A stretch of DNA of 64,000 bases from UBA3792 sp045114775. GTDB taxonomy: Bacteria > Bacillota > Clostridia > Christensenellales > CAG-138. Shown piece by piece: positions 44,328 to 52,053 of this stretch. The stretch covers positions 62,001 to 126,000 of the forward strand of contig JBGULC010000028.1 of assembly GCA_045114775.1 (NCBI GenBank), in the 5' to 3' direction. Below the pieces are notes generated by a model. The model searched no databases. It was given only the letters and a program-made list of their open reading frames with translations, and had not been told where the DNA came from. Position numbers and translations under genes: made by a program. The first letter of the stretch is position 1; the number at the start of each line of letters is the position of its first letter.

Positions 44328-45656
44328 TCAGAAGATCCAGCCGATCATATAGTTCAGCTTGGTTGCGTAGTTATAGTCTTCGATCCTGTCGATAACGTGG
44401 TCCTTTACAAGCTCCGCGGCTTTCAGGGCCATTTTCCCGTCGCGGATCTTGATGTACTGTGTCGGCATGTACTGATGCAGCAATCCGAGCGGGATATGCG
44501 TGTTGTCCAGATTGTAGTACAGCTTTTCGATCGCATTCTGAATGTCTTTGTCCGCGAAATAATAGCGGCTGCGATCCGAGAGGCTGTACTTTCTTTTCAG
44601 CTTTTGCTCCTCATCCGTTCCCTTGTAATAGACCTGCCAATTCTTGGGCTCCTGCATCATCTTCTGCTCGATGAGGCTTTCAAGATTCGCTCTCTTTTCT
44701 TCTGGGATCAGCTCCCTTTCGATCATGCTGAGCGCAAACAATCCTTCCCTCGCGGCAAACGTCAGCGCGGGTCCCACCTTCAGAATCGCGACGCCGTCCT
44801 CTACCATTTCTTTCAACTGTCTCGGCGGCTGATAATCCGTTGAATGCCCTTCCAGCACAATCCCGGGATGCTGAGCGATCGCCTTGCTCAAGGCGGTCGT
44901 TTCGACCCGGTTATAGCGGGCAATGTTCTCATCGCCGAATTCGACCCCCGGCTGCACGACGACCGCAACAATGGACGAGAAAAGATGTTCTATACCGAGC
45001 TTATTAAACTCCTCCCGATAGATTCGGATTGTTTCGTGCAGATCGTCTGCTTTGGTGATCGCGATCTGGTCCGTGACCTCCTGCTCCCCGCCCGGAATCG
45101 GTACTTCACTGCCGATTACATAAGAAGGCCTCTGCTCGTTTGGATTATCGCGCAACAGTTCCTGATACGCTTCCTCACAGACCTGAAACAGCTCCGCGCC
45201 GCGGCGCGCTATGGTTCGAACCGAAAGCGGCTGATTCGCCGGATCGTCCCCAAGGCGCATACTGGTATCCAGATGGATCTTTTTGTATCCTGCAAGGACG
45301 TATTCCCTGACGAGCTCCTTTGCTTTTGCCATCGCGTCTGCTTCCGGCTCCTTGCACCAGACCAACGGCCCGAGATGGTCTCCCCCCAGAATGATACGAT
45401 CTCTCGAAAAGCTGACCTTGTCCGCGATCTCATACACAAACTGCTTGAATTCCTTCGGCCGCATTCCGGTATAGCCGCCGTACTGATTGACTTGATTGGA
45501 GGTACCCTCGATCAGTATGTCGTCGCCGAAGCGTTTCCCCTGCTGAAGGCAGGCCTCGATAACGATTCCGCTCGCCGTACAGTAGGACGGGATGCCGCAA
45601 TGGATTCCCATCTGGCGCTTGAAGATCATATCATGAAAAGCGTCTCTGATTTCCAT
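44328..45656 (-). CDS. class II tagatose-bisphosphate aldolase non-catalytic subunit-like protein (GatZ/KbaZ family)
   Basis: 442 residues, normal for GatZ/KbaZ. Recognisable blocks are IPSYCTASGIVIEACLQ, LIEGTSNQVNQYGGYTGM, ILGGDHLGPLVWC, KIHLDTSMRLGDDP and AILKVGPALTFAAREGLFAL. In enterobacteria this protein stabilises the GatY/KbaY aldolase for galactitol or N-acetylgalactosamine breakdown. No GatY-like partner gene is visible here. It is the last gene of a four-gene minus operon with a cytidylyltransferase and polyol dehydrogenase, so a role in making a polyol-phosphate precursor is possible. Confidence 0.88.
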   Translation of the reverse strand: MEIRDAFHDMIFKRQMGIHCGIPSYCTASGIVIEACLQQGKRFGDDILIEGTSNQVNQYGGYTGMRPKEFKQFVYEIADKVSFSRDRIILGGDHLGPLVWCKEPEADAMAKAKELVREYVLAGYKKIHLDTSMRLGDDPANQPLSVRTIARRGAELFQVCEEAYQELLRDNPNEQRPSYVIGSEVPIPGGEQEVTDQIAITKADDLHETIRIYREEFNKLGIEHLFSSIVAVVVQPGVEFGDENIARYNRVETTALSKAIAQHPGIVLEGHSTDYQPPRQLKEMVEDGVAILKVGPALTFAAREGLFALSMIERELIPEEKRANLESLIEQKMMQEPKNWQVYYKGTDEEQKLKRKYSLSDRSRYYFADKDIQNAIEKLYYNLDNTHIPLGLLHQYMPTQYIKIRDGKMALKAAELVKDHVIDRIEDYNYATKLNYMIGWIF

Positions 45657-45699
45657 ACATTACTCCTTCCGAAAACTCTTTATCATCCTTTGCGAATAC

Positions 45700-46749
45700 T
45701 CAACGTTCGCTGTCGATCAGGATCTTGCCTTTTACCTGCCCGGGTGTTTTGTACAGTTCAAATGCATCCTTGATTTGGCTGAGCGGCAGTATGCGATCGA
45801 TCATCTGCTCGTCGGCGATGAGGTCCCCCGCATGAAAATGCTTCGCCGTCATCGTCCACTCTTTTCCGGGAAACGGCGCGCTGTAGGACATCCACGAACC
45901 GGTCAGAAGGAACTCCTTGCGATTCATCTGCTCCCACTCCCGTACGGTGAAGCCGATCGGTTCTTTCGGTGTTCCCACCATGCAAATATGCGCTTTGTTC
46001 GCCGCCAGGCGGAAGGATTCCTTCATGGAATCTACATTTCCCGAGCAATCGATCACATAATCAAAGCCTTTTCCGTCGGTAAACTGCATCAATCTGTCAT
46101 AATAATCCGCATCGAGCGTGCTGACGGTGAGCTCGGCGCCCATTTTTTTTGCAAGCGGCAACTTCTCTCTGCTGCGGTTGACCGCAGCGATTCTGGATGC
46201 TCCGAGGATCCTTCCCCATTGGATCGTGAACAGTCCGATCATCCCGCAGCCCAGAACGATCAGGCTCTTTCCCTCGCAAAAGTCGGCACAGTACAGCCCG
46301 TGAAGCGCAACTGAGGAGGGTTCGAACAGCGCTCCTTTGACAAAGCTGACGTCATCGTCAAATTTAAAAACGTTCTGTTCAGGGACCGTAACGTACTGGG
46401 CAAAGCTGCCTTGTCTTCTTGAGCCGATAAAGCTGTAATGCGAACAAAGCGAATAATTGCCGTTTTGACAGTCTTCGCATTCCATGCAGGGAACAAGCGG
46501 GATCCCCGCTACGCGATCTCCCGGCTTTACGGAAGTCACATTACTTCCCACCTTGTCAATAACACCGGAAAACTCATGTCCGAGCACGTTCGGGAAGAAA
46601 TGGCATGCGTTTCCGTTGACCCGCGGGACATCCGAACCGCAGATCCCGGTATACTTAACCTTCACCCGGACCTCGTTTTCTTTGGGGATCGGCGTCTGCA
46701 TCTCCTCATAACGAATATCAAACGGTGCGTGAACAACTCCGGCAAACAT
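45700..46749 (-). CDS. zinc-dependent polyol-phosphate dehydrogenase (GatD/TarJ-like MDR protein)
   Basis: 349 residues, medium-chain alcohol dehydrogenase. Catalytic zinc region YTGICGSDVPRVNG and GHEFSGVIDKVG, structural zinc cysteines CMECEDCQNGNYSLC, and a Rossmann NAD(P) motif VLGCGMIGLFTIQWG. Closest in style to galactitol-1-phosphate 5-dehydrogenase, but TarJ ribitol-5-phosphate dehydrogenases share this fold and gene neighbourhood. It lies 15 bases after the cytidylyltransferase gene, an order like tarI-tarJ. It probably reduces a keto-sugar phosphate to the polyol phosphate that is then activated with CTP. Confidence 0.85.
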   Translation of the reverse strand: MFAGVVHAPFDIRYEEMQTPIPKENEVRVKVKYTGICGSDVPRVNGNACHFFPNVLGHEFSGVIDKVGSNVTSVKPGDRVAGIPLVPCMECEDCQNGNYSLCSHYSFIGSRRQGSFAQYVTVPEQNVFKFDDDVSFVKGALFEPSSVALHGLYCADFCEGKSLIVLGCGMIGLFTIQWGRILGASRIAAVNRSREKLPLAKKMGAELTVSTLDADYYDRLMQFTDGKGFDYVIDCSGNVDSMKESFRLAANKAHICMVGTPKEPIGFTVREWEQMNRKEFLLTGSWMSYSAPFPGKEWTMTAKHFHAGDLIADEQMIDRILPLSQIKDAFELYKTPGQVKGKILIDSER

Positions 46750-46764
46750 AGCGGCGCTTCCTCC

Positions 46765-47478
46765 TTACAATCTCTTTCCTTGAATAAAATAAGTATCGAG
46801 CAGAGCCTTGAACAGTTCCAGATCTTCCGGATACGTCAGCTTCAGGTTCAGAATCCTTGTCGGGACGACCTTCATCGGTATTTGATGGGCAAGCGCGATG
46901 GCGCCGGCTGACGTCATGGAAGCCAGCTCTTCATCGCTTGCTTCGAAATAGATCCTTTTCAAATCGCCGAAGCGGAAAGCCTCCGGAGATGCTCCGGACA
47001 CTATCTCCTGACGCGGTATCACATTGACCAGCATCATTTCCCCGTCCATCCGGTAGCAGGTATCATACTGACGTGCGCCGAGCGTCGCTCCGCCGTAATC
47101 CTTTACCGCCTGAATGATGCTCAGCGTGCCGTCTCTGTCCACATAAGGATGCGTCGCATCGTGCATCATGACAACATCGGCGTCTTCCGAGAAGCCTTCG
47201 ATCGCACGAAGCCCGTTTCGGATCGATTGCGAGCGATTGTCTCCGCCGGCGGCTATCAGAAGCTTTCCATGAAAAGCAATGTCCTTTACGGCATCTCGAA
47301 CATAAGGGATCCAATCCGCATGCGAAACGATGCAGATATTGTCGATTTCTCCGATATCCGCATATCCTCTCACGATATACCAGAAAACCGGCTTCCCTTC
47401 GATCTCAATAAACTGCTTCGGTCTTGCGGCGCCCATCCTGGTGCCGCTGCCGCCCATCATCAACAAAAGTGTATTCAT
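46765..47478 (-). CDS. cytidylyltransferase of the IspD/TarI family
   Basis: 237 residues. Signature N-terminus LLLMMGGSGTRMGAARPKQF, then DADVVMMHDATHPYVD and a C-terminal PEDLELFKALL. IspD makes CDP-methylerythritol for isoprenoids, whereas TarI makes CDP-ribitol for wall teichoic acid; the sequences are similar. The position between a TagF-like transferase (4-base gap) and a TarJ-like dehydrogenase argues for a CDP-polyol in polymer synthesis. A role as IspD cannot be excluded. Confidence 0.87.
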   Translation of the reverse strand: MNTLLLMMGGSGTRMGAARPKQFIEIEGKPVFWYIVRGYADIGEIDNICIVSHADWIPYVRDAVKDIAFHGKLLIAAGGDNRSQSIRNGLRAIEGFSEDADVVMMHDATHPYVDRDGTLSIIQAVKDYGGATLGARQYDTCYRMDGEMMLVNVIPRQEIVSGASPEAFRFGDLKRIYFEASDEELASMTSAGAIALAHQIPMKVVPTRILNLKLTYPEDLELFKALLDTYFIQGKRL

Positions 47479-47482
47479 ATCC

Positions 47483-48799
47483 TCACCCCATGATCTTTTC
47501 GATCAGATCCACAACCCGCTTGGCAGCATTGCCGTCCTCGAAGCATCCCTTATCCTTCAGGAATTCTTCCAATCTCGACCGATAAAGAGCATCGTCGAAA
47601 TTCAGGATATTGTTTTCCAGCTCGTCGTTGTCTCTTGCGATCGGAAACGGTGTGGAGGAAAGCGGATAGTAGAAACCTCTTTCCTGATTATACGATTCGA
47701 TGTCCGTTGCAAAGATGAAGCCCGGCTTTCTCGTCAGCATAAAATCGTATATCCAACTGCTGTAATCCGTAATCGCTGCATCCGCGATCAGCATTAGCTC
47801 CTGAATATCCGGATACGACGAAAGATTGATCACGTTTTTCGAGCGCTTGAGTTTTTTTGTTTTTTTGCGCACGGTGGGATGCAGTCGGACGATCACTTTC
47901 CATTCTCCGCCGAACTTTTGAGACATTGCAGCACACAGCCGTTCATAATCCACGGCGTACGGGGTAAGCGAATGGCTGTCGCGGAACGTCGGCGCATAAA
48001 GAACGTATCTGTAATTGATTTCGGCCTCCTCCGCTTCCTGCGGGATCGGATCCGTTTCGTTTTGCTGATTCGGGTCGACCTGAGCTGCTTTCTGCATTTG
48101 CTCATCAGTCTCCTCTGAAGGCGGAAAAACCTTTTGAAGCACTTCTGCACGCTTCTCGTCGGTCTGATTGAACAGGATATCGTTTCGCGGATGTCCGTAC
48201 TCAAGGATCTGTGTTTTGGGCCAGAATGATCCCCTGTAAACCTCATTCTCAAACTTGCTGTTTGAGATAATGTAGTCGGAAAGCTTGCCGACGCGTTTTG
48301 CGGCTGCAACCCATTCCTTTCCGTTATTGCTGGACGCATCGAAACGTTTGATACCCAAGGAACCGTGCCATGTTTCTATCCAGCACTGCTCTTTCTTTTT
48401 TGCGGACATCTTTTTTTGGAATTCGACTGAATTTGCGATAACGAGCTTGGATCTTCCCAGCTCACGGTAATAATCGACGGTATACTGTTCAACCAGCCTG
48501 AATTCCTCCGGGAACGTCTCGTCATAAAGCGACGCCTTGCGGGAGCTGCACACGATCTCGTAGTCAAGATTTCTTCTTCTCAGTTCTTCAGCGATATACT
48601 TCGGATTGCAGGTATAATCTCCCTGAAACGAAATGAACATGATCTGCTTGGGATTCACCTTCATTCTCTTCGTCCAAAGATACCGGTAAAGCTTTCCGAG
48701 CGAATAATCGAGCTTTATCGTTAAATACTTTCTTGCAACCGAAAAAAGCCTGCCTTCGATTGCCGCCCTTTGTATTTTTTTGCCCATGCTCATTGCCAT
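47483..48799 (-). CDS. CDP-glycerol glycerophosphotransferase family protein (TagF/TarL-like)
   Basis: 438 residues; GGGAGG before the ATG and a consensus promoter 51 bases upstream. Motifs: CWIETWHGSLGIKRFDASS, ILEYGHPRNDILF, YRYVLYAPTFRDSHSL, KVIVRLHPTV and ADAAITDYSSWIYDFMLTRKP. An acidic/Gln-rich insert of about 35 residues lies mid-protein. Likely the polymerase of the CDP-polyol made by the downstream enzymes. It is the first gene of the four-gene operon reading to 44328. Confidence 0.9.
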   Translation of the reverse strand: MAMSMGKKIQRAAIEGRLFSVARKYLTIKLDYSLGKLYRYLWTKRMKVNPKQIMFISFQGDYTCNPKYIAEELRRRNLDYEIVCSSRKASLYDETFPEEFRLVEQYTVDYYRELGRSKLVIANSVEFQKKMSAKKKEQCWIETWHGSLGIKRFDASSNNGKEWVAAAKRVGKLSDYIISNSKFENEVYRGSFWPKTQILEYGHPRNDILFNQTDEKRAEVLQKVFPPSEETDEQMQKAAQVDPNQQNETDPIPQEAEEAEINYRYVLYAPTFRDSHSLTPYAVDYERLCAAMSQKFGGEWKVIVRLHPTVRKKTKKLKRSKNVINLSSYPDIQELMLIADAAITDYSSWIYDFMLTRKPGFIFATDIESYNQERGFYYPLSSTPFPIARDNDELENNILNFDDALYRSRLEEFLKDKGCFEDGNAAKRVVDLIEKIMG

Positions 48800-48849
48800 A
48801 TACGGTACCTCCCCCTCTAAAAAGCTGCCGTTCGCTTTATTGATTTAGT

Positions 48850-48878
48850 ATTATACAGCAATACGACCTGTTTTTCAA
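48850..48878 (-). promoter_or_regulatory. promoter of the wall-polymer operon
   Basis: Minus-strand TTGAAA and TATAAT with a 17-base spacer, close to consensus. The stretch 48879-49061 up to the ligase stop shows nothing else. Confidence 0.85.
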
Positions 48879-49061
48879 CCGGAAAACGGCATATTGAATT
48901 CATATATTGTCAACATACAGCCATGATTTGAAAATCTGCCGTTCTTTTCCTTTTGTGCAGCCCGACCGCAGAACCGTTTATGCGCCGGCGCCGTACTGCT
49001 TCGGAGAGTATTGCATCAAAAAGTCCGGCGCACGGCCGGACAGTGACTATTGATGTTTACG

Positions 49062-50777
49062 CTATGCTTGAGCTTTAATCCTTGCGAGTTCTTCCTCCTC
49101 CAGCGCGCGGTAGGCGACCTTGCCGACGAGCGTCTTCGGCATATCGTCCTTGAACTCGATGTCGTATGGCATCGCGTATTTCGCGATGTTCTTGCGGCAG
49201 TAGGCCAGAAGCTCCTGTTTCGTTTCCTCTGTTGCGGGAACGTCCTTCGCAAGCTTTACGAACGCCTTGACCTTCTGCATCTTATAAGGATCCGGAACGC
49301 CGATGACGCAGCTCATCTGCACCTTCTCGTTCGCGTCGAGGATGTTCTCGATCTGCCCCGGATAGATGTTGTAGCCGGACGAAATGATCATGCGCTTTGC
49401 GCGGCCTTTGAAGTAGACGAAGCCTTCCTCGTCCATCGTGCCGAGATCGCCGGTATAGACCCAGGTAAGCCCGTCGGCGTGCGTGCGCAGTGTCTTTGCG
49501 GTCTCGTCCGGATGCTTCATGTACTCTTTCATCACGGTCGGACCGGCAAGCAGGATCTCTCCCTCCTCGCCGTACGGCAGCTCGCGGTCCGCGTCCGGTT
49601 CGACGATCTTGATATACGTGTCCGGGAACGGAAGCCCGATCGATCCCTCCTTGAACATGTGCGGCGGCGTGAGGCAGCAGGCCGTGACGGTCTCCGTCGT
49701 GCCGTATCCCTCGCGCACCTGAATGACCGCCTTGTGATCGTACAGGAATGTGTCGAATTTCTTTTTCAGCTCGATCGAAAGGCTGTCCCCGCCGGAGAAT
49801 ACGCCTTTCAGGCAGCTCAGGTCCGCGCCGTCCATGCTCGGAAGCCGCAGCAGCGCCTCATACAGCGTCGGCACGCCCGCGATGAAGTTGCAGCGGTACT
49901 TCACGATGTCCTTCGCGTAGGATTTCGCCGTGAACCGCGGCACGAGGATGCATCGCCCGCCCTGAGACAGCATGGTATGGATGCAGACGCCGAGACCGAA
50001 GCCGTGAAACAGCGGCATCGCGGCGAGCATCTTATCGCCGATGCGGAACATCGGGTTTGCGGCCTTTACCTGCTCGCCGAGCGCATTGAAGTTTTTATTG
50101 GTCAGCACGATGCCCTTGGTCGTGCCCGTCGTGCCGCCCGAATAGAGGATGACAGCCGGATCGTCCGACTTGCGTTCGACCCTGTACTTATAGAAGCAGC
50201 ACTCCGACAGCCGCATGAACTCACGCCAACGGATGACCGGCGCGTCCTTCGGGATCTTTTTGATCTTGCGTCCCTCGGTGAGCATGTAGCCCGCGCGAAG
50301 CGGCTGAGAGAGCGCGTCCTTGACCGACGCGATGATGATGTTGACGACCTTCGTGTTCTCGCGGATCGCTTCAAACTTGCCGTAGAACTGGTCCAGCGTG
50401 ATCGCGGTCACGCTCTCGGATTCGTTCAGATAGAACTCGATCTCCTTTTCGGCGGAAAGCGGATGGATCATGTTCGCGACGGCGCCGACAAGGTTGACCG
50501 CGTAGAACATATAGATCGCCTGCGGACAGTTCGGCATGGCGATCGTGACCTTGTCGTTTTCGCGAACGCCGATCGTTTTCAGCGCCTTTGCGCAGCGCTC
50601 GATCTCGTGCACCATCTGCCGGTAGGTCGTCGGTCGCCCCATAAAGTCGAACGCCACGTTGTCCGGATACTGCTTTGCAACGTCTGCGACCTTGTCGAAC
50701 ATCGAGCCTTCAAAGTATTCCAGGTGAAGCGGCACGGAGCCGAGGTGCTCCGCCCACGGTGTCTTTGCTGTGATCAT
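49062..50777 (-). CDS. acyl-CoA synthetase (AMP-dependent, long-chain fatty-acid-CoA ligase type)
   Basis: 571 residues. Adenylation core motifs: P-loop VILYSGGTTGTTKGIVLTNKN, YGTTETVT, VYTGDLGTMDEEGFVYFKGR and the catalytic lysine region MPKTLVGKVAYRAL. It activates a carboxylic acid as acyl-AMP and then acyl-CoA. It follows the E2-like acyltransferase gene by 15 bases, so ligase and acyltransferase are presumably made together and act in sequence. The acid is unknown, and no fatty-acid degradation genes are nearby. Confidence 0.9.
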   Translation of the reverse strand: MITAKTPWAEHLGSVPLHLEYFEGSMFDKVADVAKQYPDNVAFDFMGRPTTYRQMVHEIERCAKALKTIGVRENDKVTIAMPNCPQAIYMFYAVNLVGAVANMIHPLSAEKEIEFYLNESESVTAITLDQFYGKFEAIRENTKVVNIIIASVKDALSQPLRAGYMLTEGRKIKKIPKDAPVIRWREFMRLSECCFYKYRVERKSDDPAVILYSGGTTGTTKGIVLTNKNFNALGEQVKAANPMFRIGDKMLAAMPLFHGFGLGVCIHTMLSQGGRCILVPRFTAKSYAKDIVKYRCNFIAGVPTLYEALLRLPSMDGADLSCLKGVFSGGDSLSIELKKKFDTFLYDHKAVIQVREGYGTTETVTACCLTPPHMFKEGSIGLPFPDTYIKIVEPDADRELPYGEEGEILLAGPTVMKEYMKHPDETAKTLRTHADGLTWVYTGDLGTMDEEGFVYFKGRAKRMIISSGYNIYPGQIENILDANEKVQMSCVIGVPDPYKMQKVKAFVKLAKDVPATEETKQELLAYCRKNIAKYAMPYDIEFKDDMPKTLVGKVAYRALEEEELARIKAQA

Positions 50778-50792
50778 TGCATTCCCCTTTTA

Positions 50793-51668
50793 TCAATACT
50801 CAAATCCGCTGGGCTCGGAAAGCGGCTTGTCCAGCAGCTCGGGATGCGCGAAGATGTACTTCACGAGCCGCAGGCTGCGCACGAAATAGAATCCGTCGCC
50901 GATGCGCTCGTCGATCGTCGCGCCGAAATCGACCACGTCGCGGATCTGCTTCGTCCCATCCGGCATGACCATCTCTTCCTTGTGCAGTGTGCCGACCGTG
51001 ATCATGATGCTGTTCGTTCCGTAGTTGTTCAGATGGTGATAGACCGCAGGCCCCTTGATGCTGCCGAGGTTGGACAGCAGGACCGTGCTGTAATTGGAAT
51101 CGCCTTCCTTCAAAGACTTCGGCACTCTGCCGAAGAAATCGAGGATCCGGATAAACCGGAACACCAGCATCAGCAGAAAGCGGGGGATCTTCGCAAACGA
51201 ATCGACCGTCGCGTCCATACCGCCCGTCGAATGCTCATGCTTGCGTACCTCGCGCACATCGCCGTAGATCTGATGGCTGATCTCGTCGATCGTGTCGGTA
51301 TCCTTCGGAACGACCTGCATGAACGCTTCCTCGGCGTCGTCGGCAAAGCGGCGTTTCGCCATGAACGAAAGGCTGATCGAATCCCGTTCATACATCCGTC
51401 TGCCCTGCACATAGCGGTTCATATGCGGCCGCTCCTTGATCATCCGCGCGATCGCAAGCACGAAGCAGTGGAACAGCGTCGTTTTGTAGTTGTCGTGCTC
51501 AGCATTCTTTTTTTCGATGAACTTCACAAGCTCCGTCGCGTCGATCTTATCGGCAAGATAAACCTCGCTCTCGGTCCGCTTCGGCATCAGATGAAAAATA
51601 ATCGTCGTCAATCCCGATACGTCCTTGACGTACCGTGCGCCGGGCCGGTCGCCCCATTTTCTCTTCAT
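50793..51668 (-). CDS. E2/chloramphenicol-acetyltransferase-fold acyltransferase with altered catalytic motif
   Basis: 291 residues covering only the catalytic CAT-fold domain of 2-oxoacid dehydrogenase E2 proteins, without lipoyl or subunit-binding domains. The fold is visible from TTLFHCFVLAIARMIKERPH, STVLLSNLGSIKGPAVYHHL and SIMITVGTLHKEE. Where E2 enzymes have DHRxxDG the sequence reads IDERIGDG, so the usual catalytic histidine is a glutamate. It is co-transcribed with the acyl-CoA ligase and could transfer the activated acyl group by a modified mechanism, or use another histidine such as the HH in VYHHLNN. Confidence 0.82.
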   Translation of the reverse strand: MKRKWGDRPGARYVKDVSGLTTIIFHLMPKRTESEVYLADKIDATELVKFIEKKNAEHDNYKTTLFHCFVLAIARMIKERPHMNRYVQGRRMYERDSISLSFMAKRRFADDAEEAFMQVVPKDTDTIDEISHQIYGDVREVRKHEHSTGGMDATVDSFAKIPRFLLMLVFRFIRILDFFGRVPKSLKEGDSNYSTVLLSNLGSIKGPAVYHHLNNYGTNSIMITVGTLHKEEMVMPDGTKQIRDVVDFGATIDERIGDGFYFVRSLRLVKYIFAHPELLDKPLSEPSGFEY

Positions 51669-51740
51669 GAACAGTTACCCCCTTTATGCTGCGGTCTCAT
51701 CCCCGTCGGAAACGCGGCTTTTGATTTCACACTGTTCGAT

Positions 51741-51769
51741 ATCATACCATAATATACAAAAATCGACAA
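51741..51769 (-). promoter_or_regulatory. promoter of the E2-like/ligase operon
   Basis: Minus-strand TTGTCG and TATGAT with a 17-base spacer, about 70 bases before the ATG at 51668. The remaining sequence to 51875 shows no gene. Confidence 0.65.
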
Positions 51770-51875
51770 GCCCAAATTGGCTATTTTGCGTTTATTCTAT
51801 CGGAGTTGTTAGGAAAATCTTCGTTTGACCGACGTATTCGGTCTTTTGCTCCATGCGTCCTGATAAAAAAGCAAA

Positions 51876-51902
51876 AGAGGCGGATCGCTTATATCCGCCT
51901 CT
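51876..51902 (-). terminator. terminator after the 37-residue peptide gene
   Basis: Perfect 10-bp stem AGAGGCGGAT/ATCCGCCTCT with a short loop, then TTTT on the minus strand, 15 bases after the stop at 51917. Confidence 0.85.
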
Positions 51903-51916
51903 CAATGCTGTATAGT

Positions 51917-52030
51917 TTATTCGCCGGTTTCCGGAAGCGGTGTATCGCCGCTTGTACTTGTTGCGATGACGTCTGCCTCGCAATCAAACCGCAGGATCTC
52001 AACCGTCGCTTTTTCGTATACTTCTTTCAT
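51917..52030 (-). CDS. 37-residue peptide downstream of a large secreted protein
   Basis: MKEVYEKATVEILRFDCEAD begins the peptide and TSGDTPLPETGE ends it; GGAG lies upstream and a terminator follows. The pattern (basic start, Tyr, Glu-Ile-x-x-Phe, acidic then VIATS) recalls many short peptides of gut Clostridia that begin MKxxYxxPxxEVxxF and continue DVIxTS, a resemblance from memory. It lies 23 bases after the stop of the 1124-residue secreted protein, in the same operon. LPETG at the end looks like a sortase motif, but no hydrophobic segment follows. Function unknown. Confidence 0.68.
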   Translation of the reverse strand: MKEVYEKATVEILRFDCEADVIATSTSGDTPLPETGE

Positions 52031-52053
52031 TGCTTTTTCTCTCCTTCTCCGGT

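Noticed and set aside
46765..47478. Calling the cytidylyltransferase ispD outright
   Set aside because: The operon context (TagF-like and TarJ-like neighbours) favours a CDP-polyol enzyme, and sequence alone does not separate the two roles.
51917..51940. LPETG at the end of the 37-residue peptide as a sortase sorting signal
   Set aside because: Sorting signals need a following hydrophobic helix and basic tail, and the substrate needs an N-terminal signal peptide; here the chain stops one residue after LPETG. Kept only as a curiosity.
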